From: Micromonospora sp. MA102 | GTDB lineage: Bacteria; Actinomycetota; Actinomycetes; Mycobacteriales; Micromonosporaceae | Assembly (NCBI RefSeq): GCF_025460765.1 | Contig: NZ_JAMWEG010000004.1 | Span: forward strand, 1-64,000 | DNA length: 64,000 bases | Direction: 5' to 3' | Shown: positions 34,996 to 44,005 of the stretch, piece after piece | How the letters are laid out: each line of letters begins with the position of its first letter | Position numbering within the stretch: position 1 is the first letter of the stretch | Made by a program: the position numbers and the translations under genes | The notes under the pieces: model-generated | Told to the model about the DNA's origin: nothing | Seen by the model: the letters and a program-made list of their open reading frames with translations, nothing else | Databases searched by the model: none

Positions 34996-35006
34996 GGTAC
35001 GCCGAC

Positions 35007-35041
35007 GAAGCCCCGGCCCGCAGCACGCGGGCCGGGGCTTC
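35007..35041. terminator. Strong bidirectional terminator
   Basis: A perfect 15-bp stem, GAAGCCCCGGCCCGC with its complement, and a 5-base loop, between the short charged-protein gene and the convergent GH65 gene. Confidence 0.85.
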
Positions 35042-35043
35042 GC

Positions 35044-37416
35044 TCAGCTCACGTTCTCGGGCAGGTGCAGCAGGGGTGCCCGCCCCGGCGGCTGTTCAAG
35101 CTGCGGCCCGGAGGGGTGCGCCGGCGGCACCGGCACGGTGACCGGCTGGGCGGCGGTGACCCGGAGCGGCTCGCCGTGGTGCCGCAGCTCCAGCACGGTG
35201 TCCGGCCCCCCGTTGCGCAGCGAGTACGTCGTCTGGTGCGGCCGGACGTCGACCCGCAGCCGCATGGAACGCCACTGGAGGGAGAACTCCAGTCGGCTGA
35301 GCCGGCTGGAGAGCCGCGGCGAGAACGAGAGCGTCCCGTCGTGGTCGCGCAGGCCGCCGAAGCCGGCGACGAGGGCGATCCAGGCCCCGGCGAGCGAGGC
35401 CATGTGCACGCCGTCCCGGGTGTTCTCGTTCAGGTCGTGCAGGTCCATCAGCGCGGCCTCGCGCAGATAGCGGTGGGCCAGCTCGGGGTGGCCCACCTCG
35501 GCCGCCATCACCGCCTGGGTGCAGGCGCTCAGCGAGGAGTCCCGCACGGTGCGCCGCTCGTAGTAACTGAAGTTCCGCACCTTCTCCGCGTCGCTGAACG
35601 CGTCGCCCCGCCAGTGCATGGCGAGCACCAGGTCCGCCTGCTTGACGACCTGCTTCCGGTACAGGTCGAAGTACGGGTAGTGCAGCAACAGCGGGTACTT
35701 CTCCGGCGGCGTGTGCTCGAAGTCCCACTCCTGCAACCGGGTGAAGCCCTCCACCTGCCCGTGCACCTCGAACTCCGCGTCGTACGGGACGTGCATCGCG
35801 TTCGCCGCGTCCCGCCAGGTGGCCGCCTCCTCCTCGGTGACGCCGAGGTCCTGGGCCTGGTCCCGGTGGCGCATCGCGCAGTCGGCGGCGGTGAGCAGGT
35901 TCCGCTGCGCCATCAGGTTGGTGTAGACGTTGTCGTTCTTCACGGCGGTGTACTCGTCCGGGCCGGTCACCCCGTCGATGTGGAACCGCCCGGTGCGGTC
36001 GTGGTGGCCGAGCGAGCGCCACAGCCGGGCCGTCTCGACCAGCAGTTCCAGCCCGATCTCCTTTTCCAGCGCCCGGTCGCCGGTGACCAGCACGTAGCGG
36101 CGCAGCGCGTCGGCAATGTCGGCGGCGATGTGGAACGCGGCCGTCCCGGCCGGCCAGTACGCCGACGACTCGGGCCCCTCGATCGTCCGCCAGGGGAAGG
36201 CGGCCCCGGCCAGGTTCAACGTCCGGGCCCGTTCCTGCGCCTGGCCGAGGGTCGAGTAGCGCCAGTACAGCGCGTCGCGCACCGCACCCGGCTGGGTGTA
36301 GGTGAGCACCGGCAGCACGAACATCTCGGTGTCCCAGAACGCGTGCCCGTCGTACCCTGGGCCGGTGAGGCCCTTGGCGGGGATGGGCCGGCGTTCCGCG
36401 CGGGCGCCGGCCTGGAGCACGTGGAACAGGCCGAACCGGACCGCCTGCTGCACCTCCGGGTCGCCCTCCACCCGCACGTCGGCGGCGTCCCAGAACTCGT
36501 CGAGGTATTCCCGCTGCTCCCGGCGCAGCCCGTCCCAGCCGTCCAGCCGGGCCGCGGCCAGCGCCGCACCGACCTGGTCGCGCAGCGCGGGCAGCGACCG
36601 CCGGCTGGACCAGCCGTACGTCAGGTACTTGACCACCCGCAGCTTCTGGCCGGGCTTGAGCACGCAGCCGATGGTGGTGCGGACCCAGTCCTCGTAGCCC
36701 TCGGACTCGATGGTGACGCGCTCCGGGGCGTCCACGTCGTGCGCCATGGCGGCGGCGACCCGCAGCCCGCTGACCTTGGTGCGGTGGATGAGCAGGCCGC
36801 CGTCGTCGGTGGTCAGCTGCTCCTCCGCCTGCAACGGCGATTCGAGTACGGCGGCGACGCGGGGATCCTTGCTCTGCGGCGGCAGGGTCTCGTTGGCCAC
36901 CAGCTCGGACTGGACGATGAGCCGCAGCGGCCCTTCCAGCGCCTCGACCTCGTAGAGGATGGCGGCCACCGCCCGCTGGGTGAACGACACCAGCCGGGTG
37001 CTGCGGACCTTCACGTCCCGGCCGGCGGGCGAGCGCCAGTGCAGCTCGCGGTGCAGGGTGCCGGCGCGCAGGTCGAGGATCCGCTCGTGGGAGATCAGTT
37101 CGCCGTACCGGACGTCGAGCGGCTCGTCGTCGACCAGCAGCCGGAGCAGCTTGCCGTTGGTGACGTTGACGACGGTCTGCCCGGACTCGGGGAAGCCGAA
37201 GCCGGCCTCCGCGTAGGGCAGGGGGCGCAGCTCGTAGAAGGAGTTCAGGTAGGTGCCGGGCAGGCCGTGGGGCTCGCCCTCGTCGAGGTTGCCGCGCAGC
37301 CCGACGTGGCCGTTGGAGAGGGCGAAGACCGACTCGGACTGGGCCAGTACGTCCATGTCGAGCCGGGTCTCCCGGACGTGCCACGGCTCGACCGGGTACG
37401 CCCGTTCCCGGATCAC
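35044..37416 (-). CDS. Glycoside hydrolase family 65 disaccharide phosphorylase
   Basis: A 790-residue GH65 enzyme. The general acid is Glu488 in [20 protein letters not shown] (357-366) and the long N-terminal beta-sandwich also fit. GH65 phosphorylases split maltose, trehalose, kojibiose or related glucosides with inorganic phosphate to give beta-glucose-1-phosphate and glucose. The following step is supplied by the overlapping upstream beta-phosphoglucomutase gene. The GTG at 37416 overlaps that gene's stop (GTGA), which fixes the start; an open frame upstream is a shadow of the mutase. The exact disaccharide cannot be told from sequence. Confidence 0.92.
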   Translation of the reverse strand: MIRERAYPVEPWHVRETRLDMDVLAQSESVFALSNGHVGLRGNLDEGEPHGLPGTYLNSFYELRPLPYAEAGFGFPESGQTVVNVTNGKLLRLLVDDEPLDVRYGELISHERILDLRAGTLHRELHWRSPAGRDVKVRSTRLVSFTQRAVAAILYEVEALEGPLRLIVQSELVANETLPPQSKDPRVAAVLESPLQAEEQLTTDDGGLLIHRTKVSGLRVAAAMAHDVDAPERVTIESEGYEDWVRTTIGCVLKPGQKLRVVKYLTYGWSSRRSLPALRDQVGAALAAARLDGWDGLRREQREYLDEFWDAADVRVEGDPEVQQAVRFGLFHVLQAGARAERRPIPAKGLTGPGYDGHAFWDTEMFVLPVLTYTQPGAVRDALYWRYSTLGQAQERARTLNLAGAAFPWRTIEGPESSAYWPAGTAAFHIAADIADALRRYVLVTGDRALEKEIGLELLVETARLWRSLGHHDRTGRFHIDGVTGPDEYTAVKNDNVYTNLMAQRNLLTAADCAMRHRDQAQDLGVTEEEAATWRDAANAMHVPYDAEFEVHGQVEGFTRLQEWDFEHTPPEKYPLLLHYPYFDLYRKQVVKQADLVLAMHWRGDAFSDAEKVRNFSYYERRTVRDSSLSACTQAVMAAEVGHPELAHRYLREAALMDLHDLNENTRDGVHMASLAGAWIALVAGFGGLRDHDGTLSFSPRLSSRLSRLEFSLQWRSMRLRVDVRPHQTTYSLRNGGPDTVLELRHHGEPLRVTAAQPVTVPVPPAHPSGPQLEQPPGRAPLLHLPENVS

Positions 37417-38162
37417 GCGTGCGCCCCGGTCAGCAGCTCCGACAGGTCGGTGACGACCACGTCGGCGCCGTGCGCACGAAGGTCGTCGGCCTGGCCGACC
37501 CGGTCGACGCCGACCACGTACCCGAACCCGCCGGCCTTTCCGGCGGCGACGCCGGCCAGCGCGTCCTCGAAGACGGCCGCGTTCGCCGGGTCCACGCCGA
37601 GCAGCTGCGCGCCGGCGAGGAAGGTGTCGGGGTGCGGCTTGCCGCGCAGCCCGCGCTCGCGGGCGACCAGCCCGTCCACCCGGGCCTCCAGCAGCGGGTC
37701 CAGCCCCGCGGCGGCGACCACGTCCCGGCAGTTGGCGCTGGCCGAGACCACGGCGCGGCGCAGCCCGGCCTTCGCCGCCGCCTCCAGGTAGTGCACCGAG
37801 CCCTCGTAGACCTCGACGCCGTCGGTGTGGATCCGCTTGAGCAGGATGACGTTCTTCCGGTTGCCCACCCCGTTGACGGTGTCCGCCTCGGGCGGGTCGT
37901 CCGGCGAGCCCTCGGGCAGGGTGATGCCGCGCGAGGCCAGGAAGGAGCGCACCCCGTCGGCCCGCGGCTTTCCGTCCACGTACCGGTTGTAGTCCGGGCC
38001 GGGGTCGAACGGACGGAACGGCTCGCCGGTGGCCGCCGCCCGCGCCGTGAGGAACGCGTTGAACGTCTCGGTCCAGGCGGCGTTGTGCACCTTGGCGGTC
38101 TGCGTCAGCACACCGTCCAGATCGAAGAGACAGGCGGTCACCTGCGCGGGTAGGCCCAGCAT
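37413..38162 (-). CDS. pgmB: Beta-phosphoglucomutase (HAD family)
   Basis: A 249-residue HAD enzyme with nucleophile motif DLDGVLTQT (Asp14, Asp16), a helical cap with [13 protein letters not shown], a VVSASANC Ser motif and [16 protein letters not shown]. It converts beta-glucose-1-phosphate to glucose-6-phosphate, the product of the GH65 phosphorylase translated from the overlapping downstream gene. The pair forms a disaccharide catabolic operon. The ATG at 38162 lies 6 bases after a TAGATT box, so the operon transcript is probably leaderless. Confidence 0.92.
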   Translation of the reverse strand: MLGLPAQVTACLFDLDGVLTQTAKVHNAAWTETFNAFLTARAAATGEPFRPFDPGPDYNRYVDGKPRADGVRSFLASRGITLPEGSPDDPPEADTVNGVGNRKNVILLKRIHTDGVEVYEGSVHYLEAAAKAGLRRAVVSASANCRDVVAAAGLDPLLEARVDGLVARERGLRGKPHPDTFLAGAQLLGVDPANAAVFEDALAGVAAGKAGGFGYVVGVDRVGQADDLRAHGADVVVTDLSELLTGAHA

Positions 38163-38168
38163 TGCCTG

Positions 38169-38174
38169 AATCTA
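38169..38174 (-). promoter_or_regulatory. Probable leaderless -10 box of the pgmB-GH65 operon
   Basis: On the minus strand TAGATT ends 6 bases before the ATG at 38162; no ribosome-binding sequence lies between. Confidence 0.5.
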
Positions 38175-38209
38175 TCCACGCCACCGGCCGGGCAAACCCC
38201 ATTCGGACC

Positions 38210-38677
38210 TCAGCGGTTCGGGCGGAGTGTCCAGATCACGGTGAGCGCCGACGTCACGGTGCCGTCCTCGGTGCCGATCTCCACCTCGACCGGGAACTCC
38301 GGCCGCTGCCCGGCGTCCAGCTCGGCGAGCACCTCGGCCGGGGGGCGCCCCAGCCGCGCGGTGGCCAGCACCGGCCCGAGGGCGACCTTCTGGTAGCGGA
38401 TGGTGGCGGTCACGGCCAGCGGTACGGCCCGGTCGAGCACCTGCCCGAACGCGGCCAGCACCACCGCCCCGGAGGCGGTCTCGCCGAGGGTGAACATGGC
38501 CCCGGCGTGCGGGCCGCCGACGTGGTTGTGGTGCTCCGGGATGTCGGGGAGCCGGACCACGGCCCGGACGCCGCCCTCGGCCTCGGGGGCGACCTCGACG
38601 AATTCGATACCGAGCGTGCGGGCGAACGGCACGGCCTCCAGCAGACCGGCCGCCACCTGGCGAGAGTCGATGGACAT
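38210..38677 (-). CDS. Hotdog-fold thioesterase-like protein (DUF4442)
   Basis: A 155-residue PaaI/DUF4442-type hotdog protein. The core helix motif HNHVGGPHAGAMFTLGETASGAV is typical of acyl-CoA thioesterases, with the His and Glu expected near the active site. Substrate is unknown. It begins at an ATG 6 bases after TAGCGT and appears leaderless. It sits between pgmB and the DUF397 gene, ten bases after the latter's stop, but its own promoter suggests independent expression. Confidence 0.85.
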   Translation of the reverse strand: MSIDSRQVAAGLLEAVPFARTLGIEFVEVAPEAEGGVRAVVRLPDIPEHHNHVGGPHAGAMFTLGETASGAVVLAAFGQVLDRAVPLAVTATIRYQKVALGPVLATARLGRPPAEVLAELDAGQRPEFPVEVEIGTEDGTVTSALTVIWTLRPNR

Positions 38678-38683
38678 GCCCAG

Positions 38684-38689
38684 ACGCTA
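38684..38689 (-). promoter_or_regulatory. Probable leaderless -10 box
   Basis: TAGCGT on the minus strand ends 6 bases before the ATG at 38677 of the thioesterase-like gene. It overlaps the end of the upstream DUF397 gene. Confidence 0.5.
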
Positions 38690-38902
38690 CTCGGCAGTAA
38701 CTTGCCCGGCAAGGGCCGATCGGCGGGCTTGCTCGACGAAAGCGGCCCAGCTCAGCGGGGTGAAGGTCAGCACCGGGCCCCGCCGGTCCTTGCTGTCCCG
38801 CACGGCGATCACGCCGGGCAGGTTGTCGGCCACCTCCACGCAGTTACCGCCGTTGCCGCTACTGCGGATGCTCTTACGCCAGATCGCGCCGGTCAGGTCC
38901 AT
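38687..38902 (-). CDS. DUF397 protein
   Basis: A 71-residue DUF397 protein with the family pattern WRKSIRSSGNGGNCVEVAD, VRDSKDRRGPVLTFTP and a final WAAFV helix. In Streptomyces and relatives DUF397 genes sit beside XRE/DUF5753 regulators (the AbaA/WhiJ-type locus); the pair is thought to act as a DNA-binding regulator and its small partner in development. Here the gene overlaps the XRE/DUF5753 stop region by 10 bases, the expected arrangement. Confidence 0.92.
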   Translation of the reverse strand: MDLTGAIWRKSIRSSGNGGNCVEVADNLPGVIAVRDSKDRRGPVLTFTPLSWAAFVEQARRSALAGQVTAE

Positions 38903-39693
38903 TGCTCTGCCGCCTTCGAGATCGCCGCCAGGGTGGCTCCGTGCGGCATGGCCTCCGCGCGCACGGACTCCCAGATCTGCCGCAGGGAGTTTACGTCCAC
39001 GGTCCGCTCGACGATGGTGCCGTGCAACTGGTTATCCAGATAACCCACGTCGTCGCCGTCCGGTGGGGTGGCGAGCACGAAGGCACCGTTCAACCCCGGG
39101 TAAGCGCCCGTGCCACGCGGCACCAGGTGCAGGTGGACGCGGGGGCGCCGGCCCACCTCGACCAGTTGCCGCAACTGCTCGCGCATGACCTTGGGGCCGC
39201 CGACGGGTCGCTCCAGCACGGTGTAGTCGAACACCGCCACGAGCTGCGGCGGGCCGGGCCGGTTCAGCACCGCCTGCCGAGCCAGCCGGGCGACCACCTG
39301 CTGCTCCACCTCGTCGCCCAGGAGCTGGCCCGCCCCGTCGTAGAGCGCCCGGGCGTACTCCTCGGTTTGCAGCAGGCCGGGCACGACCAGCGGCTCGAAG
39401 CTGCGGAGCGCCGTCGCTTCCTGCTCGATGGTCACCCATTCCCGGAACCACGGCATGAGGCTCTCCCGGATGAGGGCGTCCCGGATCCGGACCAGCAGGC
39501 CACCGGCCCGCAGCGCCTCGTCGCAGCGCTGGGCGAACTCCTCCCGGGGCGGGCGGCGGCACTGCTCCACGGCCGCCACGAGCGAGGCCGAGTAGTTGAC
39601 CCGTTCGCCCAGCGCCTCCTGGGACAGCCCGGCGTCGCCGCGCAGCCGGCGCAGCTCCCCGGCGAACAGTTCCAGCATCGGCATCCGGCTCAT
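38893..39693 (-). CDS. XRE-family regulator with DUF5753 domain
   Basis: A 266-residue regulator: an N-terminal helix-turn-helix (about 6-60, LRRLRGDAGLSQEALGERVNYSASLVAAVE) and a C-terminal DUF5753 domain (about 85-255) with EPLVVPGLLQTEEYARAL. This is the WhiJ-like class abundant in sporulating actinobacteria, typically coupled to a DUF397 protein as here. The ATG at 39693 follows GAGG by 7 bases; an earlier ATG adds 6 residues. A 7-bp inverted repeat at 39775-39794 between this gene and a divergent partner gene is a candidate operator. Confidence 0.92.
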   Translation of the reverse strand: MSRMPMLELFAGELRRLRGDAGLSQEALGERVNYSASLVAAVEQCRRPPREEFAQRCDEALRAGGLLVRIRDALIRESLMPWFREWVTIEQEATALRSFEPLVVPGLLQTEEYARALYDGAGQLLGDEVEQQVVARLARQAVLNRPGPPQLVAVFDYTVLERPVGGPKVMREQLRQLVEVGRRPRVHLHLVPRGTGAYPGLNGAFVLATPPDGDDVGYLDNQLHGTIVERTVDVNSLRQIWESVRAEAMPHGATLAAISKAAEQWT

Positions 39694-39774
39694 CTGCACA
39701 CCTCTGCACAACGGGGGACGGCCGATCGCACGGCCGGGCTGGTGGGGAGGGAACGGCTTCCGACCCTAGCCCCA

Positions 39775-39794
39775 GGGTGACCAGACTGTCACCC
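39775..39794. promoter_or_regulatory. Candidate operator of the XRE/DUF397 locus
   Basis: GGGTGAC, six bases, GTCACCC: a perfect inverted repeat in the 196-base region between the divergent XRE/DUF5753 gene and the 122-residue gene. Spacing and symmetry suit a helix-turn-helix dimer. Confidence 0.5.
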
Positions 39795-39889
39795 AGCGGA
39801 GCCGCCCCACACCCGTCAAGGGCGACTCCGGGGCCCGCCCCACCCAACCCCCGAACCCGGGGCCGGCCCACCCAGCTGAAGGAGGCCGC

Positions 39890-40258
39890 ATGGACGATCG
39901 AGCAGATCTTGGCAGGAAAGTGCCCCTGGAGGGGCCACTCCGTACCAAGATCTCACCGGGAGCGACCACAGGGGAGCGGTCGAGGGACTGTTCGGCGCAC
40001 ACGGCGCTCCGGCCCATGTGGTGCTGCCGGGCGTGCGGGCAGCCGTGGCCCTGCGCGCCGGCCCGCCTGGTGCTCAAGGCCGAGTACGCGGACGACCAGA
40101 TCGGGCTCTCGCTCTACCTGTGCGGGCTGCTGCACGAGGCGGCGCGGGACCTCTACCGCCTGAATCCGGACGCGGGCCCGTCCCCCGCCGACCTGTTCCG
40201 GCGCTTCGTGGCGTGGGGCCCCTACCGCCGGCCGGTCGTGGACCCGTCGCAGCACTGA
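39890..40258 (+). CDS. Small actinobacterial protein with MWCCRACGQPWPC motif
   Basis: A 122-residue protein with a Cys-rich core (MWCCRACGQPWPCAPARL) followed by a helical region with EYADDQIGLSLYL. Such proteins are common in actinobacteria beside XRE/DUF397 genes and are sometimes loosely called flavin reductases; I see no flavin site to support that. The Cys cluster (CxxC...C) could bind zinc. It diverges from the XRE/DUF5753 gene across a palindrome, so it is probably a target of that regulator. Confidence 0.78.
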   Translation: MDDRADLGRKVPLEGPLRTKISPGATTGERSRDCSAHTALRPMWCCRACGQPWPCAPARLVLKAEYADDQIGLSLYLCGLLHEAARDLYRLNPDAGPSPADLFRRFVAWGPYRRPVVDPSQH

Positions 40259-40331
40259 CCGGCCCTCAGCACCAGGACCCGCCGGAGCGAAGGCGGCCGC
40301 CGGCAGGGGAATGCCGCCCGGGGGAAGCTCC

Positions 40332-41639
40332 TCAGCGCCAGCCGACGTCGATCCGGTCGCCGCGCTCGTCGAAGAAGTGCAGCGCGTCCATCCGCACCTG
40401 GACGGCGAGCTGGTGCCCCGCCGACACCTGCGGGTACGGGGCCAGCCGCACGGCCAGCTCCGCCGGGCGGCGGTGGTGCCGGCCCGGGTCGGGGAGCACG
40501 CTGGTCCGGCTCCCGCCGCCGCTCGGCGCGGCGGAGACGGGCGCGTCCGCCGGCCGCCCGGCGAGCCGCTGCATGACCTGGCCGAACCGGCGCAGGCCGC
40601 GCTGGCCGGGGGCGCTGTTCTCGGCCCGGCTGCCCATCTCGTCCACCACGATGGCCGTGGCGCCGATGTCGAGGAAGGCCAGCGACTCGTGGCCGTGGTG
40701 CTCGAGGTAGCGGATCCGGCCGTGCAGTACGTCGCCGGCGGTGTCGGGGGCGACCGGGGTGAGCGCCTCGGCCCGCATGCCCACCACGATCCGCTCCCCG
40801 TGGTAGTGGGCAACGGCCCGGCTGCGGATGTCGTCCCACGGCAGGTAGAGCGACTGCTCGCCGAGGTTCAGCGTGACGTACCGGTCGAGGTGGACGTAGA
40901 CCGACGCCTCCAGCAGATTCATCCGCGGGCTGCCGAGGAACGCGGCGACGTAGAGGGTGGCGGGGCGCCCGTACACCTGGGTGGGTGTGCCGACGTCCTG
41001 GAGCACGCCCTTGCGCATGATGGCGACCCGGTCGGCCATGGTCAGGGCCTCGGCCTGGTCGTGCGTGACGTAGATGGTGGTGACGCCCAGCTCGCGGGTC
41101 AGCCCGGAGATCTCGGCGCGCAGCTCGGCGCGGAGGCCGCTGTCCAGGTTGGAGAGGGGCTCGTCCATGAGGAACAGGCCGGGCCGGCGCACTATGGCCC
41201 GGCCCATCGCCACCCGCTGCCGCTGGCCGCCGGAGAGCTGGCTGGGCTTGCGGGCGAGCACGTCGCCGATGCCCAGCGCGCTCGCCACGTCCTGGATCCG
41301 CTCGCCGCGCGGCCCGGGCTCGATGCCGGAGAGCCGGAGCGGGAAGCCGATGTTGTCGCCGACGGTCATGTGCGGGTAGAGCGCGAAGTCCTGGAAGACC
41401 ATGGCGATCTTCCGGTCCCGGGGTGGCAGGTCGTTGGCCACCTCGCCCCCGAGCATCACCGCGCCCGAGCTGGGATCCTCCAGCCCGGCGACCATCCGCA
41501 ACACGGTGGACTTGCCGCAGCCCGAGGGGCCGAGCAGCACCATGAACTCGCCGTCATTGACGTCCAGATTGATGGTGTCGACCGCGACTGTCCCATCCTG
41601 GAACACCTTGGTGACATCCTTGAGCGCGACGGTCGTCAC
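40332..41639 (-). CDS. MalK/UgpC-type sugar ABC transporter ATPase
   Basis: A 435-residue ATPase of the CUT1 sugar-importer class. Walker A GPSGCGKST (37-45), Q-loop VFQDFALYPH, signature LSGGQRQRVAMGRA (135-148), Walker B FLMDEP (157-161) and the H-loop THDQ are intact. A C-terminal TOBE/MalK regulatory domain (about 235-435) carries a Ser/Gly-rich insertion (about 355-385) not usual for MsmK/UgpC. No permease or binding protein is adjacent, so it probably powers importers encoded elsewhere, as shared MsmK-type ATPases do. The GTG at 41639 follows GGAGG by 6 bases. Confidence 0.9.
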   Translation of the reverse strand: MTTVALKDVTKVFQDGTVAVDTINLDVNDGEFMVLLGPSGCGKSTVLRMVAGLEDPSSGAVMLGGEVANDLPPRDRKIAMVFQDFALYPHMTVGDNIGFPLRLSGIEPGPRGERIQDVASALGIGDVLARKPSQLSGGQRQRVAMGRAIVRRPGLFLMDEPLSNLDSGLRAELRAEISGLTRELGVTTIYVTHDQAEALTMADRVAIMRKGVLQDVGTPTQVYGRPATLYVAAFLGSPRMNLLEASVYVHLDRYVTLNLGEQSLYLPWDDIRSRAVAHYHGERIVVGMRAEALTPVAPDTAGDVLHGRIRYLEHHGHESLAFLDIGATAIVVDEMGSRAENSAPGQRGLRRFGQVMQRLAGRPADAPVSAAPSGGGSRTSVLPDPGRHHRRPAELAVRLAPYPQVSAGHQLAVQVRMDALHFFDERGDRIDVGWR

Positions 41640-41766
41640 CGTCTGCCTCCCCAGCTCTCGGCCGAACCCGGCAATGACTGTGACCAGGATCATGCCCTCC
41701 GCGCATCGGGTAAACGTGCCATGTTCGACTCGTGAAAGAACCATTAACGAGATTGGCGGTCTTCCA

Positions 41767-43989
41767 TCAGTAAAGCGACCGCTCAGTAACTCGTTTTTCG
41801 GCCGGTTCGCCCAGAAAGACCCGGCGGACCACCCGCTCGGCGGCATGCCCGTCGTCCAGCGCGCAGAACCGGGCGCGGAACCGCTGCCGGGCCTCCTCGG
41901 CCGCCGGCCCGCGCACCGCGCCGCTGCGGAAGACGTCGAGCAGCCCGGGAAAATCGACGGCGACCGCGCCCGGCGGTTCGGCCAGCAGGTCGAAATAGAC
42001 GCCCCGGGCCACCCGGTACGCGTCCCAGTCGGGGGCGTAGACCACGATCGGCTGGTCGAGCACCCCGTAGTCGAACATCGCCGAGGAATAGTCGGTGACC
42101 AGCACGTCCGCGGCGAGATAAAGGTCCTCGACCCGGTCGTACGCGCTCACGTCCAGCACCCCGTCGGCCGACGGCCCCCGCGGCCGGCGCACCCGGTCGT
42201 GGAAGTAGTGGCTGCGCATGAGCAGCCGCCCGGACGGGCCGAGCACCTCGCGCAGCCGGTCCGGGTCGAACGGCGGGCGCCAGCCCGGCAGGTGCTCCCG
42301 GTGGGTCGGCGCGTAGAGCACCACGTACTCGTCGGGGCCGATGCCCAGCCCCGCGCGGGCCTGGCGGCACTCCTCGGCGGTGGCCAGCGCCAGCCGGTCG
42401 TTGCGCGGATAGCCGACCTCCAGCGTGGTGTAGTCGGCCGGGTAGGCCCGTTCCCACATCTGCGTGGAGAAGCTGTTCGAGCTGACGCTGTAGTCCCAGC
42501 GGTCCACCCGGCGCAGCAGGTTCGCGAAGTTCATGCCCGCCGCGCCGACCGGATAGCGCTGCTGGTCCAGCCCCATCACCTTGACCGGGGTGCCGTGGTG
42601 GGTCTGGACGTGCACCGAGCCGGGCCGCTTGCGGACGAAGTCCGGGAAGTTGACGTTGTTGACCAGCCACCGGGCCCGGGCCAGCACCCGGTAGTAGTCC
42701 GGGGTGCCGGCCACCACGTACTCGACGCCCGGCGGCAGCCCGGCCACCCGGTCCCGCCGGACGATCCAGACGCCGCGCACCTGCGGGGCGAGCCGGCGGG
42801 CGGCCGCGTAGATGGCGGCCGGGTTGCAGGAGTAGCCCCGGTACCAGTACGAGGCGTAGACGGCGAGCGTCGGGTCGAGCGGGCGGAGCAGCTCGGCCCG
42901 GTAGTACTCGTGCAGCGCCGCGTCCCGGGCCCGGCGGGCGCTGCGCCGGGCGACCGGCAGCACCCGCCGCTTGACCCGCCGGGCCGAGCGGCGAGCCCGC
43001 TCCTCGGCCTGGCGGGCAGCCCGGAGCGCGCTGAACGTCCGCCACCGCCCGGCCGCCACGAGCCGGTGCTTCACCCCCTCCAGCCCGGACGGGACCGGGT
43101 AGCCCTCGGGCGGCAGGAAGCGGGCGTAGTCGGCGTGGATCTGCGCGAAGAACGGCGGCCGCAGCTCGGCGGCGATCCGCTCGCCGTTGCCGAGCACGGT
43201 CAGGTAGTGCCAGATCATCCGCTCGAAGACGGCCGGCCGCAGCCCGTTGACGACCGCCGGCCCCCACTGGTCCAGGAGCCGGAACACCCGGTGCCACTGG
43301 GCGAAGACCTCGAAGTGCCGGTCGCCCCGGGTCCGGGTGATCGCCCCGGTGCGGCGCTGCCGGTAGTTGAGGCAGACCCGGTCCAGCACGCCGATCCGCT
43401 CGGCGGCCATCAGCACCGGATAGCTGAACGACACGTCCTCGTACCAGCCGGGCGCGAAGCGCAGCCCCTGCTCGACCAGGAAGTCCCGGCGGACCAGCCG
43501 GTTCCACGCGGTGTGCAGCAGCCGCAGGGTCTCCGGCCGCTCCCGCAGCCGGAAGGTCGCCTCGCCGGGCGACTCGGGGAACACGTCCCGCATGGCGCTG
43601 CGCGTGCCGACGTTGTTCCAGTGCGCCCGCACGTGGTCGACGATCAGCACGTCCGGCCGGGTGGTGCGGAGCCGGTCGGCCACGTGCGGCAGGCAGCCGG
43701 GGACCAGCCAGTCGTCCCCGTCGACGAACCAGACGTAGTCACCGACGGCCCGGTCCAGCCCGATGTTGCGGGCCGGACCGAGCCCGACGTTCTCGGTGAG
43801 CCGGACCGGGTGGACGCGGGGGTCACGGGCCCCGTACTCGTCCAGGATCTCGCCGCTGTCGTCCGGGGAGGCGTCGTCGATCCCGATCACCTCGACGTCC
43901 TCGAACGGCTGGTCGAGGATCGAGTCGAGACACTCCCGGAGGTAGCCCTGCACCTTGAAGGCCGGTACGACGAAGCTGATCAGGGTCAT
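41767..43989 (-). CDS. GT2 glycosyltransferase fused to TagF-like CDP-glycerol glycerophosphotransferase
   Basis: A 740-residue two-domain cytoplasmic enzyme. Residues about 1-250 are a GT2 (GT-A) domain: ISFVVPAFKVQGYLRECLDSIL, IDDASPDDS and WFVDGDDW. A basic linker with many Arg (about 315-360) follows. Residues about 370-740 form a TagF/TarF-like domain with HHGTPVKVMGLD, YAPTHRE and VTDYSSAMFDYG. The latter transfers glycerol-phosphate or similar units to build wall teichoic-acid-like polymers. The ATG at 43989 is 16 bases after the CDP-alcohol transferase stop. It is the last gene of the wall-polymer operon. Confidence 0.9.
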   Translation of the reverse strand: MTLISFVVPAFKVQGYLRECLDSILDQPFEDVEVIGIDDASPDDSGEILDEYGARDPRVHPVRLTENVGLGPARNIGLDRAVGDYVWFVDGDDWLVPGCLPHVADRLRTTRPDVLIVDHVRAHWNNVGTRSAMRDVFPESPGEATFRLRERPETLRLLHTAWNRLVRRDFLVEQGLRFAPGWYEDVSFSYPVLMAAERIGVLDRVCLNYRQRRTGAITRTRGDRHFEVFAQWHRVFRLLDQWGPAVVNGLRPAVFERMIWHYLTVLGNGERIAAELRPPFFAQIHADYARFLPPEGYPVPSGLEGVKHRLVAAGRWRTFSALRAARQAEERARRSARRVKRRVLPVARRSARRARDAALHEYYRAELLRPLDPTLAVYASYWYRGYSCNPAAIYAAARRLAPQVRGVWIVRRDRVAGLPPGVEYVVAGTPDYYRVLARARWLVNNVNFPDFVRKRPGSVHVQTHHGTPVKVMGLDQQRYPVGAAGMNFANLLRRVDRWDYSVSSNSFSTQMWERAYPADYTTLEVGYPRNDRLALATAEECRQARAGLGIGPDEYVVLYAPTHREHLPGWRPPFDPDRLREVLGPSGRLLMRSHYFHDRVRRPRGPSADGVLDVSAYDRVEDLYLAADVLVTDYSSAMFDYGVLDQPIVVYAPDWDAYRVARGVYFDLLAEPPGAVAVDFPGLLDVFRSGAVRGPAAEEARQRFRARFCALDDGHAAERVVRRVFLGEPAEKRVTERSLY

Positions 43990-44005
43990 CCCGGCCGGCC
44001 CTCCG

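Noticed and set aside
37417..38202. N-terminal extension of the GH65 enzyme
   Set aside because: It is a shadow of the beta-phosphoglucomutase gene; GH65 similarity starts exactly at the overlapping GTG.
41756..41782. GCGGTC...GACCGC hairpin at the end of the GT2/TagF gene
   Set aside because: Only 6 bp and it overlaps the stop codon; not strong enough to call a terminator.
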